Positions 15,914 through 25,656 of a DNA stretch of 64,000 bases are shown here, piece by piece; the stretch's first letter is position 1; each line of letters starts with the position of its first letter. Location of the stretch: positions 124,001 to 188,000 of the forward strand of contig NZ_JAROAV010000031.1 in NCBI RefSeq assembly GCF_029439465.1. The letters run 5' to 3'. This stretch comes from Luteipulveratus flavus. Its GTDB lineage: Bacteria; Actinomycetota; Actinomycetes; Actinomycetales; Dermatophilaceae. The translations under genes and the position numbers were made by a program. The notes beneath the pieces were generated by a model. The model searched no databases. It was not told where the DNA came from and saw only the letters and a program-made list of their open reading frames with translations.

Positions 15914-16087
15914 TCACTCGTCGTCGTCCAACCGGGCCAGCCACGTCGCCAGCCGCTCCACCGGCGTCTCGAACTCGGGGTTCAGGTCGACGAACACGCG
16001 CAGCTGTTCGGCGAGCCACGCGATGCTGACGTCCTCGTCGCCCCGGCGCGCGATCAGCTCCTCGAGTCCCCGGTCGGTGAAGTACAC
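15914..16087 (-). CDS. DUF6104-family small protein
   Basis: 57 residues starting VYFTDRGLEELIARRGDEDV and ending ATWLARLDDDE. Matches the short actinobacterial family DUF6104 in length and in the conserved blocks YFTDRG-EEL, WLAEQLR-FVDLNP-FE-PVERLATWLARLD. Function unknown. GTG start with no Shine-Dalgarno; TAGCCT lies 6 nt upstream, fitting leaderless transcription. Confidence 0.8.
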   Translation of the reverse strand: MYFTDRGLEELIARRGDEDVSIAWLAEQLRVFVDLNPEFETPVERLATWLARLDDDE

Positions 16088-16166
16088 ACCGGGAGGCTAT
16101 CGCGGGGGCCGTTCACAGCCGTGACGCCAGGCCGTCGTCGTGTCGACCGGCTGGGCACCGGCTTCC

Positions 16167-17210
16167 TCAGGCGGTGGCGACGTCTCGCTGCCAGGACTCG
16201 GTGCGGTAGGAGGTCTCCCAGCCCATCGAGACGTACAGGCCGTCGGCTCCGGTGGGGGAGTCGGCATCGACCTCGAGTCCGACGCGGTTGCGACCGCGCT
16301 CGGCGGCGTCCCGGATCACCGTGTGCAGCAACGCCTTCGCGACGCCGCGGCCCCGGGCCTCCCGGTGGACACCGATGTAGTCGATGTAGCTGCCCTCGAA
16401 CCCGTCGGCGTCCTCGGGGAGCACCGACCCGACGACCGCGCCGGCGAGCAGCGGGCCGCTCGGGAGCTCGACCGTCGCGAGCCACCAGTGGTCCCAGCGG
16501 TGGCCGGGGTCCTCGCGCAGGCGGGTGACGAACTCCGCGAAGCTCTCGCGGTAGGAGTTGAAGTGGTCGGCGAAGGACTCCTCGAGCACCAGGTGGACGG
16601 CACGCAGGTCCTCGGCGACCGGCAGGCCGCCCTCGTGCTGGGCGACCCGGCGTACGACGACCCCGGCTCGGGGCGCCGGGAACGCGTCGGGCGACGCCTC
16701 CTCGGCCGTCACCGGCCGCGACATCTGCAGCCAGGTGCGGGTGAGCACGAGGCCGGCGGCGGTCATCCACCGCGCCTGCCGCTCGTCACCGGCGATCGCT
16801 GTGGCGTCCAGCTGGGTGGTCGCCTGCTCGCGGACGCGACCGATCTCGCGCGCGGTCTCGCAGCACCACTCGAACAACGACGCCGCGACCGGGTCGGCCT
16901 GCGCGTCGTCCACGTCCGGACGCACGGTGACGTCGATCGTCGTTCGACCCGCCGCGCGGTCGTGGACCCGGGCCCACGCCGCGACGTCGCCGTGGGAGTC
17001 GACGGCGAGCAGGTGGCGGCGCGTCCACGAGCCCGGACCGACGACCTCGGACCGGACCGCGTCCGCGTCGACGCTGCTGCGCCCGCGCACGGCCTGCTGG
17101 TGCGCGGCCAGCAGCGACACCAGCGCAGCGAGATCGTCGGGCGTCGGGACGCGGACGCCCCAGCCGGATGGGACCTGGACGGCCGGCGCACCCGGCTGGG
17201 GAATCGTCAT
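16167..17210 (-). CDS. Tandem GNAT-family N-acetyltransferase
   Basis: 347 residues with two GNAT folds. The N-terminal one is weak. The C-terminal one carries the acetyl-CoA loop in IGVHREARGRGVAKALLHTV and the closing GLYVSMGWETSYRTESW. The two-domain layout recalls mycothiol synthase and similar acyltransferases, but the acceptor cannot be named. The ATG shares one base with the kgd stop (TGATG), so it is likely translated after kgd as a downstream operon gene. Confidence 0.8.
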   Translation of the reverse strand: MTIPQPGAPAVQVPSGWGVRVPTPDDLAALVSLLAAHQQAVRGRSSVDADAVRSEVVGPGSWTRRHLLAVDSHGDVAAWARVHDRAAGRTTIDVTVRPDVDDAQADPVAASLFEWCCETAREIGRVREQATTQLDATAIAGDERQARWMTAAGLVLTRTWLQMSRPVTAEEASPDAFPAPRAGVVVRRVAQHEGGLPVAEDLRAVHLVLEESFADHFNSYRESFAEFVTRLREDPGHRWDHWWLATVELPSGPLLAGAVVGSVLPEDADGFEGSYIDYIGVHREARGRGVAKALLHTVIRDAAERGRNRVGLEVDADSPTGADGLYVSMGWETSYRTESWQRDVATA

Positions 17211-20200
17211 CAGCGGTCGAACGCCTGGGCGATGAGCTCGGCGAGCTGGGCCTGGTGCTTCTTGGCCGAACCCGTCGCCGGCGACGCGGACGCCGCCCGC
17301 GACACGACCCGCAGGCCGCGCTGCTCACCGTGGGCGGTCAGCTGCTCGGGCAGGTTCAGGGCCATGAACGGCCAGGCGCCCTGGTTCTTCGGCTCGTCCT
17401 GGACCCAGACCAGCTCGGCCTTCGGGTACGCCTTCACCGCGTCGGCGATCTCCTGGGCGGGGATCGGCGCGAGCTGCTCGATGCGCACGATGGCCGTGGC
17501 GTCGTCGCCGCGCTTCTTCCGCTCCGCCTCGAGGTCGTAGATGATGCGGCTCGAGCCGAGCAGCACCCGGTCGACCTTCTCCGCGGCCACCGTGGTGTCG
17601 GGGATCACCGGACGGAACGTGCCGTTCGTGAAGTCCTCCGGCGAGGAGGTGGCCGCCTTGAGGCGCAGCAGCTGCTTCGGGGTGAAGACGATCAACGGAC
17701 GGCGCGGACGCGCGTACGCCTGCCGACGCAGCAGGTGGAAGTACGACGCCGGCGTGCTCGGGTAGGCGATCGTCATGTTGTCCTCGCCGAACATCGCAAG
17801 GAAGCGCTCGATGCGCGCCGAGGAGTGGTCCGGACCCTGGCCCTCGTAGCCGTGCGGCAGCAGCAGCACCACCGAGGAGCGCTGCGCCCACTTCTGCTCC
17901 GAGGAGGAGATGAACTCGTCCACCACGGTCTGTGCGCCGTTGACGAAGTCGCCGAACTGCGCCTCCCACAGCACGAGCGCGTCCGGGCGCTCGACCGAGT
18001 AGCCGTACTCGAAGCCCATCGCGGCGTACTCCGACAGCAGCGAGTCGTACACCCAGAACCACGCCTGCCCGTCGGACAGGTACCGCAGCGGGGTCCACTC
18101 GGCGCCGGTGCTCTTGTCGACCAGCACCGAGTGACGCTGGACGAACGTGCCGCGGCGAGAGTCCTGCCCGGCGAGGCGCACCGGGGTGCCCTCCAGCAGC
18201 AGCGAGCCGAACGCGGTGAGCTCGCCCATCGCCCAGTCGATGCCACCCTCGCTGGCCATCGCCGAGCGCCGCTCCATGAGCTGCTTCAGCTTCGGGTGCA
18301 GGGTGAAGCCCGCCGGCGGGTTGACCCAGGTGTCGCCGATGAGCTTCAGGTCGCGCTGCGAGATGGCCGTCGGCCGGGTGGTCTGCTGCCACCCGTCCCG
18401 GTCGTCCTGCTCCTGCGCGGACGGGCGCTCCAGGCCGCCGTGGCCCTCGGCGTCCGTGCCCGTGCTCGCGTCCGGCTTGGCCGGGGTGGTGTCGGCGGCG
18501 GCCTGCTTGCGCGCCTCCTTGGTCTCGATGAAGACCCGCTCCAGCTGCTGCTGGTAGTCCTTCAGCGCGGCCTCGGCGTCCTCGACCGAGATGTCACCGC
18601 GGCCGATGAGCGCTTCGGTGTAGAGCTTGCGGACGCTGCGCTTGGCCTCGATCAGGTTGTACATCAGCGGCTGCGTCATCGAGGGGTCATCGCCCTCGTT
18701 GTGCCCGCGGCGGCGGTAGCACACCATGTCGATGACGACGTCCTTGTGGAACTTCTGCCGGAACTCGTAAGCGAGCTCGGCGACCCGGACGCACGCCTCG
18801 GGGTCGTCGCCGTTGACGTGGAAGATCGGCGCCTGCACCATCCGGGCCACGTCGGTGGAGTACGTCGAGCTGCGCGAGCTGCTCGGCGCCGTGGTGAAGC
18901 CGACCTGGTTGTTGATGACGACGTGGATCGTGCCGCCGGTGCGGTACCCGCGCAGCTGCGACAGGTTCAGCGTCTCGGCGACCACGCCCTGACCGGCGAA
19001 CGCCGCGTCACCGTGCAGCAGGATCGGCAGCACCGTGAACGCGGTACCGGCGAGGTTGATGCGGTCCTGCTTGGCGCGGGCGATGCCCTCCAGGACCGGG
19101 TTCACGGCCTCCAGGTGGGAGGGGTTCGCGGCGAGGTAGACCTTGGTCTTGTTGCCCTCGTCGGAGACGAACTCGCCCTCGGTGCCCAGGTGGTACTTCA
19201 CGTCGCCGGAGCCCTGGACGGACTTGGGGTCCTGCTGGCCCTCGAACTCCCGGAAGATCTGGCCGTAGGACTTGCCCGCGATGTTGGCCAGGACGTTCAG
19301 CCGGCCGCGGTGCGGCATGCCGATGCAGACCTCGTCGAGGTTCTCGTCGGCGGCCTCGCTCAGGATCCGGTCCATGACCGCGATGACCGACTCGCCGCCC
19401 TCGAGGCTGAACCGCTTCTGACCGATGTACTTGGTCTGCAGGAAGGTCTCGAAGGCCTCCGCGGCGTTCAGCTTGCGCAGGATCCGCAGCTGGTCGTCCG
19501 CCGACGGCTTGGCGTACGGCTTCTCGACCTTGTCCTGGATCCAGCGGCGCTCGGTCGGGTCCTGCATGTGCATGTACTCGATGCCGACCGTGCGGCAGTA
19601 GGAGTCACGCAGGATGCCCAGGATCTTGCGCAGCTTCAGGAACGGCTGCCCGCCGAAGCCGCCCGTCGGGAACGAGCGCTCGAGGTCCCACAGCGTCAGG
19701 CCGTGGGTGGTGATGTCGAGGTCGGGGTGCTTGCGCTGCTTGTACTCCAGCGGGTCGGTGTCGGCCATCAGGTGACCGCGTACCCGGTAGGCGTGGATCA
19801 GCTCCTGCACCCGGGCGACCTTGGAGATGTCGTCGTCGTGGGTGACCGAGATGTCCTGCACCCAGCGGACCGGCTCGTACGGGATCCGCAGCGCGGCGAA
19901 GATCTCGTCGTAGAAGCCGTTCTCGCCCAGCAGCAGCTGGTGCACCCGGCGCAGGAACTCACCGGACACCGCGCCCTGGATGACGCGGTGGTCGTACGTG
20001 GAGGTCAGCGTCAGGATCTTGCTGACGGCGTTGCTGGTGAGTCGCTCCTGGCTGGCGCCCTGCCACTCCGCGGGGTACTCCAGCGCGCCGACGCCGATGA
20101 TCGCGCCCGCACCCTTCATCAGCCGCGGCACCGAGTGGTTGGTGCCGATACCGCCGGGGTTGGTCAGGCTGATGGTCGTGCCGGCGTAGTCGTCCAGCGT

Positions 20201-21175
20201 GAGCTTGTTGGTGCGCGCCTTGCGCACCATGTCCTCGTACGCCGTCCAGAACTGGGCGAAGTCCATGTTCTCGGCGCCCTTGATGCTCGGGACGACGAGG
20301 GTCCGGCTGCCGTCGTCCTTCTGCAGGTCGATGGCGAGACCGAAGTTGACGTGGCCCGGCTTGAGCAGCTGGGGCTTGCCCTTCTCGTCCGCACCGAGCG
20401 CGAAGTTCATCTCCGGGACGTCGTGCAGCGCCTTGACGATCGCGTACCCGATGAGGTGGGTGAAGCTCACCTTTCCGCCGCGGCTGCGGGAGAGGTGGTT
20501 GTTGATGACGATGCGGTTGTCGATCAGCAGCTTGGCCGGGACCGCACGCACGCTCGTCGCGGTCGGAACCTCGAGGCTGTCCTCCATGTTGGTGACGATG
20601 CGGGCGGCGACTCCACGCAGCGGCACGGCCTCGGAGGCGCCGGCGTTCTCGACCGGCTCGACGGAGGTGCTGAAGCCCTCACGCGGGGTCAGCCGGCTCG
20701 CGCTCCCCTCGGCCTTGGCCGGGTCGGGCTGGCCGGGCGCGGTGTGGTCGGTCTCCTCCGGCTGCTGCTGCGGCGGCTCGTTGTCCGCGGCGTCGGACTC
20801 GGGCGCGCCGGCCGGGCTCGGCGCGGGGGCCTCGGCCTTCGGCGTCGCCGGCTTCGTCTCCGTCGCGGCCGGCGCGGGCGCGCTCGCGGCGGGGGCGGAC
20901 GGCGTCGTCGCCTGCTCGGCCTGAGGGGCCGACTGCGGCTGCGCGGACGGCTGCTGCGTCTGCGTCTGCGGCTGGGACGACGGCTGCTGCGTCTGCGTCG
21001 ACGCGCCGCCACCGTTGCCGGAGGTGGCCGCCGGCTCGTAGTCCGCGAAGAACTCCCACCACGCCTCGTCCACGGAGTTCTTGTCGTCGAGGTACTGCTG
21101 GTAGAGCTCGTCCACTAGCCACTCATTCGGGCCGAAGGCCGCGAGTGGGTCGCCGCTGGGGGACTGAGATGACAC
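17210..21175 (-). CDS. kgd: Multifunctional 2-oxoglutarate dehydrogenase E1/E2 (Kgd/SucA/OdhA type)
   Basis: 1321-residue TCA-cycle enzyme acting on 2-oxoglutarate with thiamine diphosphate. Actinobacterial architecture: a short N-terminal helix ([20 protein letters not shown]), a Pro/Ala/Gln-rich linker (about 50-135), and an E2-like succinyltransferase domain whose catalytic His lies in [17 protein letters not shown] near residue 396. The E1 domain includes [28 protein letters not shown] near 722, and [20 protein letters not shown]. There is no lipoyl domain, as expected, since a separate E2 supplies it. Start ATG at 21175 gives the canonical N-terminus. Confidence 0.95.
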   Translation of the reverse strand: MSSQSPSGDPLAAFGPNEWLVDELYQQYLDDKNSVDEAWWEFFADYEPAATSGNGGGASTQTQQPSSQPQTQTQQPSAQPQSAPQAEQATTPSAPAASAPAPAATETKPATPKAEAPAPSPAGAPESDAADNEPPQQQPEETDHTAPGQPDPAKAEGSASRLTPREGFSTSVEPVENAGASEAVPLRGVAARIVTNMEDSLEVPTATSVRAVPAKLLIDNRIVINNHLSRSRGGKVSFTHLIGYAIVKALHDVPEMNFALGADEKGKPQLLKPGHVNFGLAIDLQKDDGSRTLVVPSIKGAENMDFAQFWTAYEDMVRKARTNKLTLDDYAGTTISLTNPGGIGTNHSVPRLMKGAGAIIGVGALEYPAEWQGASQERLTSNAVSKILTLTSTYDHRVIQGAVSGEFLRRVHQLLLGENGFYDEIFAALRIPYEPVRWVQDISVTHDDDISKVARVQELIHAYRVRGHLMADTDPLEYKQRKHPDLDITTHGLTLWDLERSFPTGGFGGQPFLKLRKILGILRDSYCRTVGIEYMHMQDPTERRWIQDKVEKPYAKPSADDQLRILRKLNAAEAFETFLQTKYIGQKRFSLEGGESVIAVMDRILSEAADENLDEVCIGMPHRGRLNVLANIAGKSYGQIFREFEGQQDPKSVQGSGDVKYHLGTEGEFVSDEGNKTKVYLAANPSHLEAVNPVLEGIARAKQDRINLAGTAFTVLPILLHGDAAFAGQGVVAETLNLSQLRGYRTGGTIHVVINNQVGFTTAPSSSRSSTYSTDVARMVQAPIFHVNGDDPEACVRVAELAYEFRQKFHKDVVIDMVCYRRRGHNEGDDPSMTQPLMYNLIEAKRSVRKLYTEALIGRGDISVEDAEAALKDYQQQLERVFIETKEARKQAAADTTPAKPDASTGTDAEGHGGLERPSAQEQDDRDGWQQTTRPTAISQRDLKLIGDTWVNPPAGFTLHPKLKQLMERRSAMASEGGIDWAMGELTAFGSLLLEGTPVRLAGQDSRRGTFVQRHSVLVDKSTGAEWTPLRYLSDGQAWFWVYDSLLSEYAAMGFEYGYSVERPDALVLWEAQFGDFVNGAQTVVDEFISSSEQKWAQRSSVVLLLPHGYEGQGPDHSSARIERFLAMFGEDNMTIAYPSTPASYFHLLRRQAYARPRRPLIVFTPKQLLRLKAATSSPEDFTNGTFRPVIPDTTVAAEKVDRVLLGSSRIIYDLEAERKKRGDDATAIVRIEQLAPIPAQEIADAVKAYPKAELVWVQDEPKNQGAWPFMALNLPEQLTAHGEQRGLRVVSRAASASPATGSAKKHQAQLAELIAQAFDR

Positions 21176-21299
21176 GCGGATGCGCCTCTTTCATGCGTCG
21201 ATTCGAAGTTGGGAAGCCGTCGCTGCGCATATAGCACAGACGAGGGCAAGCCTACTGCGGCGGGTGTCACGGCGATGGACCGGGCTCGGCACGCGGGAC

Positions 21300-21336
21300 G
21301 GGCGGTGTGTCCGCTGTGTCGGGGGACACACCGCCC
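21300..21336 (-). terminator. Terminator after the ABC-2 exporter genes
   Basis: 12-bp stem GGCGGTGTGTCC (21301-21312) / GGACACACCGCC (21324-21335) beginning 24 nt beyond the permease stop and upstream of kgd. Confidence 0.7.
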
Positions 21337-21359
21337 TCGCCGGACGTCGGCCGGAGGAG

Positions 21360-22166
21360 TCAGCTGACGTCCCGACGGGTGGTCAACCAGGTCCCGATTC
21401 CGGCCAGCAGGGCGGAGTACGCCAGCAGCACCAGGGCGCCCGCCGGCCAGGACAGCCGCTCCACGGGAACGCTGTCGTTGATGCCGGTGGACTGCTGGGA
21501 GAGCATCGCCTGGGTCGCCCTGCTGGGGAAGAACTTCGAGACGCCCTCGCCCCAGTCCTGGGAGGCCAGGACGCCGCCGAGGATCGGCTCGAGGATCCAG
21601 GCGATGCCGACCATGATCATCAGCGCGGCCACCTGGTTGGGGATGAGGATGCCGGCGCCCAGCCCGATCAGGGCCCACAGCCCGAGCACGAGCAGCATGA
21701 GCAGCAGCGCGCGCGGGACGGCGAAGCCCTCGCCGAACGTCGACAGTCCCCGGGACGACAGCACGGCGGCGCCGGCCGCGACCGCGGCGACGACGAACAG
21801 CAGCCCGTAGAACGCACCTGTCACCAGCAGGGCGACGACCTTGGCGGCCATGACGCGGGTGCGGTGAGGCACGGCGAGGAAGGTGGACGTGATCGTCTGG
21901 TGCCGGTACTCCGAGCCGATCGCGACGATGCCCACGCACATCGTCAGCAGGTAGCCCAGCCCGACCGCGCCGGTGTAGGTGTTGATCGCGAACTGCGTCT
22001 GCGACATCGCCGGGACCCCCAGGTCGGGGTTGGCCTTCTCCGGCTCGGACGTGGCCGCGAGCAGCGCGGTGACGCCGGCGGCCAGCAGCACGATCGGGAT
22101 CGCCATGCCCCACCACAGCCGGGTGGTGAAGATCTTGCGGAGCTCGGACCTGATGGCGGCGCCCAT
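21360..22166 (-). CDS. ABC-2 type exporter permease
   Basis: 268 residues with six predicted membrane helices and the ABC-2 layout: short cytoplasmic N-terminus (AIRSELRKIFTTRLWWGMAI), central EYRHQTITSTFLAVPHRTRV, then paired helices to the C-terminus. Partner of the ATPase immediately upstream; start and stop overlap (ATGA). Exported substrate unknown; such pairs often export antibiotics or lipids. Confidence 0.85.
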   Translation of the reverse strand: MGAAIRSELRKIFTTRLWWGMAIPIVLLAAGVTALLAATSEPEKANPDLGVPAMSQTQFAINTYTGAVGLGYLLTMCVGIVAIGSEYRHQTITSTFLAVPHRTRVMAAKVVALLVTGAFYGLLFVVAAVAAGAAVLSSRGLSTFGEGFAVPRALLLMLLVLGLWALIGLGAGILIPNQVAALMIMVGIAWILEPILGGVLASQDWGEGVSKFFPSRATQAMLSQQSTGINDSVPVERLSWPAGALVLLAYSALLAGIGTWLTTRRDVS

Positions 22167-23149
22167 CACTGCACCTCTCCCGGCTGGACGTCGGTGGTGG
22201 GCTCGGTGGCGCCCAGGTTGCGGTTGCGGTTCTCCGGAGCGGAGGTCAGCTGGAAGAACAGGTCCTCCAGGTCCGACCGGGACTCGCGCAGCTCGTAGAT
22301 CGGCAGCCCCAGCCGCAGGGCCGTGTCGCCGATGCGTCGGGCGTCCTCGCTGGTGACCTCGAGGGAGTCGTCGCCGGTACGGACGACGAGCAGGCCGTCC
22401 TCGCCGAGTGCCGCGCCGAGGCGGTCCGGGTCGGTGGTGCGGACCAGCTGGCGACGGTCGCCGTGCAGGGTGCTGATCGGCCCCTGCTGGACGAGACGGC
22501 CGTTGGCGATGATCACGACGTCGTCGACGGTCTGCTCGACCTCGTTGAGCAGGTGGCTGGACACCAGGATCGTCTTGCCCTCGGTGGACAGATGACGCAG
22601 GAACCCGCGCAGCCACCGGATGCCCTCGGGGTCGAGGCCGTTGGCCGGCTCGTCCAGGATCAGCACCCGCGGGTCGCCGAGCAGCGCCGCGGCCAGCCCG
22701 AGGCGCTGGCGCATCCCCATGGAGTACGTACCGGCGCGCTTGCCCGCCGCGGCGGCGATGCCGACCAGCTCCAGGAGCTCGTCGACCCGCGCGTCGGGGA
22801 CGCGTGACGCGGCCGCCAGCACCCGCAGGTGGTCCCGACCCGTGCGGCCGGGATGGAAGCTCGTCGCCTCGAGCGCGGACCCGACGACCTGCATGGGGTT
22901 GTCGAGCTCGGCGTACGGCCGCCCGTCGATCGTCGCGCTTCCCGCGCTGGGGCGGATCAGCCCGAGCAGCATGCGCAACGTCGTGGTCTTGCCGGCGCCG
23001 TTCGGGCCGAGGAAGCCGGTCACCCGGCCGGGCTCGACCACGAAGGACAGGTCGTCGACCGCGCGGAAGTCGCCGAAACTCTTGGTCAGGCCGGCGATCT
23101 CGATGCGCGCGCCGGTGCTCGTCGGACTCGGTGTCGGGGCGGTGGTCAC
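22166..23149 (-). CDS. ABC-2 type exporter ATP-binding protein
   Basis: About 327 residues. Walker A GPNGAGKTTTL, signature YSMGMRQRLGLAAALL, Walker B VLILDEPANGLDPEGI, and a DrrA/CcmA-type C-terminal extension. Energises the overlapping permease. GTG 23149 (or GTG 23155, two codons earlier) is preferred over the ATG at 23221, which would run into the divergent promoter. No clear Shine-Dalgarno is visible. Confidence 0.85.
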   Translation of the reverse strand: MTTAPTPSPTSTGARIEIAGLTKSFGDFRAVDDLSFVVEPGRVTGFLGPNGAGKTTTLRMLLGLIRPSAGSATIDGRPYAELDNPMQVVGSALEATSFHPGRTGRDHLRVLAAASRVPDARVDELLELVGIAAAAGKRAGTYSMGMRQRLGLAAALLGDPRVLILDEPANGLDPEGIRWLRGFLRHLSTEGKTILVSSHLLNEVEQTVDDVVIIANGRLVQQGPISTLHGDRRQLVRTTDPDRLGAALGEDGLLVVRTGDDSLEVTSEDARRIGDTALRLGLPIYELRESRSDLEDLFFQLTSAPENRNRNLGATEPTTDVQPGEVQ

Positions 23150-23238
23150 ACGCACCCCCGGTGTGTCGCCATGTGCTCCATCCCACCACTCCCGCGTTCC
23201 GCAGGTGCCAGGTCGCCGCATCTAGGATGAGCGCCACT

Positions 23239-24564
23239 ATGACGGAGTGGCTGCTTGTCCTCGCCGGAGTTGTGCTGACTGCCGGGACGGCGGTGTTCGT
23301 GGCGGCGGAGTTCTCGTTCGTCGCGCTGGACCGCCCGACGGTGCAGCGGGCGATCGACGGGGGTGACCGCGCCGCCGTACCCGTGCTGGGCTCGTTGCGT
23401 CAGCTGTCGACGCAGCTGTCGGCCGCTCAGGTCGGCATCACCCTGACGACCCTGGTGCTGGGCTTCCTGGTGGAGCCCTCGCTCGGAGCGCTGCTGGAGG
23501 CGCCGCTGGGCGGGCTCGGCCTCGGCGAGGGGGCCGCCGTCGCGGCGAGCACGACGCTGGCGCTGGTCCTGGCGACGATCTTCTCGATGATCTTCGGCGA
23601 GCTGCTCCCGCAGTTCCTCGGCATCTCCGCGCCGCTGCCGGTGGCACGCGTCGTGGCCCGGCCCGTCCGCGCGTTCTCGGTCCTCACCCGTCCGCTGATC
23701 CGGCTGCTGAACGGCTCCGCCAACAGCGTGCTGCGGCTGCTGGACGTCGAGCCGCAGGAGGAGCTGTCGGCGGCGCGGACCCCGCAGGAGCTCTCCTCCA
23801 TGGTGCGCCGCTCCGCCGAGGCCGGGACGATCGAGCAGGGCACCGCGCGGCTGCTCACCCGCTCGCTGGACTTCGGCGAGCGGACCGCGAGCGACGTGAT
23901 GACCCCCCGCGTACGGTCGGTGTCGGTCGACCGTACGGCGACCGCGGACGACGTGGTCGGCCTCGCCCGGCGGACGGGCCACTCCCGCTTCCCCGTGCTC
24001 GGGGAGGGCTGGGACGACGTCCGCGGCGTGGTGCACGTGAAGAAGGCGATCGCCGTACCGCCCGAGCGCCGGTCGGACGTGCCGGTGTCCGCGCTGATGA
24101 TCCCGCCGGTCGTCGTGCCGGAGACGATCCGGCTCGACCCGTTGCTGGTGCTGCTGCGCAAGGGCGGCTTCCAGCTGGCCATCGTCATCGACGAGTACTC
24201 CGGCACCAGTGGCGTCGTCACCCTCGAGGACGTCATCGAGGAGATCGTCGGCGAGGTCAGCGACGAGCACGACCGGGTCCGGGACCCGAGCCGGATGCTG
24301 CCGGACGGCTCCTGGACGGTCTCGGGCCTGTGGCGTCCGGACGAGGTCCGCGACCGCATCGGCGCGCACATCCCCGACGGGGCGACGTACGAGACCATCG
24401 GCGGCTTCGTGATGGAGCAGGTCGGGCGGGTCCCGCAGGTCGGGGACGAGGTCCGCGCCGACGGGTGGCTGCTGCGGGTCGTCTCGATGGACAAGCGGCG
24501 GGTGGACCGGCTGAGGCTGTCCCAGCTGCCGGCCGACGAGCCGGTCGAGGGGGAGCAGGCCTGA
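23239..24564 (+). CDS. CorC/HlyC-type membrane protein with CBS pair, copy 1
   Basis: 441 residues: a CNNM/DUF21 membrane domain (about 1-190, with AEFSFVALDRPTVQRA and GELLPQFLGI), a CBS pair (SDVMTPRVRSVSVDRTATAD through DEYSGTSGVVTLEDVIEEIV) and a C-terminal CorC_HlyC domain. The family is linked to Mg2+/Co2+ transport or membrane homeostasis. TAGGAT at 23223-23228 lies 10 nt before ATG 23239, so transcription probably starts within a few bases of it; longer frames reaching upstream lie over the divergent ATPase gene. Confidence 0.85.
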   Translation: MTEWLLVLAGVVLTAGTAVFVAAEFSFVALDRPTVQRAIDGGDRAAVPVLGSLRQLSTQLSAAQVGITLTTLVLGFLVEPSLGALLEAPLGGLGLGEGAAVAASTTLALVLATIFSMIFGELLPQFLGISAPLPVARVVARPVRAFSVLTRPLIRLLNGSANSVLRLLDVEPQEELSAARTPQELSSMVRRSAEAGTIEQGTARLLTRSLDFGERTASDVMTPRVRSVSVDRTATADDVVGLARRTGHSRFPVLGEGWDDVRGVVHVKKAIAVPPERRSDVPVSALMIPPVVVPETIRLDPLLVLLRKGGFQLAIVIDEYSGTSGVVTLEDVIEEIVGEVSDEHDRVRDPSRMLPDGSWTVSGLWRPDEVRDRIGAHIPDGATYETIGGFVMEQVGRVPQVGDEVRADGWLLRVVSMDKRRVDRLRLSQLPADEPVEGEQA

Positions 24565-25589
24565 TGGCGCTCTGGTTCTCGCTGCTGCTCCTGCTCGGCA
24601 ACGCCTTCTTCGTCGGGGCGGAGTTCTCCGTCATGGCGGCCCGCCGCTCGCAGATGGAGCCGCTGGCCGCCGAGGGCAGCCGGCGCGCCAAGCTCGTCCT
24701 GGAGGCCCTGGAGAACGTCGCCTCCCTGCTCGCCTGCGCCCAGCTCGGCATCACCGTCTGCTCGGTGCTCCTCGGTGCGGTCGCCGAGGACGCCCTGCAC
24801 CACCTGCTGGTGGGTCCGTTCCACGCGGTCGGCCTGCCCGAGGAGGCGGCCGAGATCGTCGCGCTGCTGCTCGCGCTGCTGATCGTCGTGTACCTGCACG
24901 TCGTCGTCGGCGAGATGATCCCGAAGAACCTCGCCATCGCCGGCCCCGACCGGGCGGCGCTGCTGCTCGCGCCGGTGCTGCTGTGGATCACCAAGGCGCT
25001 GCGTCCGCTGATCCGGCTGCTGGAGGCCATCGCCAAGTGGCTCGTGCGCCGGTTCGGCATCGAGCCCAAGGACGAGGTCGCCTCGACCTTCTCGGCGGAG
25101 GAGGTGCACATGATCATGGAGGAGAGCCACCGCGAGGGCCTGCTGGAGAAGGAGCAGCAGGACCGCACCCGGGCCGCCCTGGAGTTCAGCGACCGGGTCG
25201 CCGGCGACGTCGCCGTACCCCTGGACGGACTGGTCACCCTGCCGATCGGCGCCTCGCCCGCCGACCTGGAGCAGCTGGTCGCCAAGCGCGGCTTCTCCCG
25301 CTACCCGGTGACCGACCGGAACGGCGCGATCGCGGGGTACCTGCACCTGAAGGACGTGCTGTACGCCACCGACGAGCTGTACGAGGACCCCGTACCGCCG
25401 AAGCGGATCCGACCGCTGGCGACCGTGCGGACCGCCGACGAGGTCGAGGATGTCCTGCTGACGATGCAGCGGACCGGCTCGCACCTGGCCCGCGCGGTGG
25501 ACGCCGAGGGCGCGGTCGTCGGCGTCGTCTTCCTCGAGGACCTGCTGGAGGAGCTCGTCGGCGAGGTGGCCGACCAGACCCAGCGCTGA
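24564..25589 (+). CDS. CorC/HlyC-type membrane protein with CBS pair, copy 2
   Basis: 341-residue paralogue, start overlapping the previous stop by one base (TGATG). CNNM/DUF21 domain ([32 protein letters not shown]) and a CBS pair ([20 protein letters not shown], then [20 protein letters not shown]). It lacks the C-terminal CorC_HlyC domain found in copy 1. Such tandem long/short pairs are common in actinobacteria and probably work as a heteromer; this is inference from layout. Confidence 0.85.
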   Translation: MALWFSLLLLLGNAFFVGAEFSVMAARRSQMEPLAAEGSRRAKLVLEALENVASLLACAQLGITVCSVLLGAVAEDALHHLLVGPFHAVGLPEEAAEIVALLLALLIVVYLHVVVGEMIPKNLAIAGPDRAALLLAPVLLWITKALRPLIRLLEAIAKWLVRRFGIEPKDEVASTFSAEEVHMIMEESHREGLLEKEQQDRTRAALEFSDRVAGDVAVPLDGLVTLPIGASPADLEQLVAKRGFSRYPVTDRNGAIAGYLHLKDVLYATDELYEDPVPPKRIRPLATVRTADEVEDVLLTMQRTGSHLARAVDAEGAVVGVVFLEDLLEELVGEVADQTQR

Positions 25590-25656
25590 GCGTCCGGGTG
25601 CCCGCGTGGCGAACGCCGGGTTCGCCCGCGGTGGGCGACCCACCATGCTGTGTGGC

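Noticed and set aside
17168-21118. 1316-codon open frame on the plus strand opposite kgd
   Set aside because: Leu/Val/Arg-rich shadow produced by GC-biased codons; it has no domain, and the opposite frame encodes a complete dehydrogenase.
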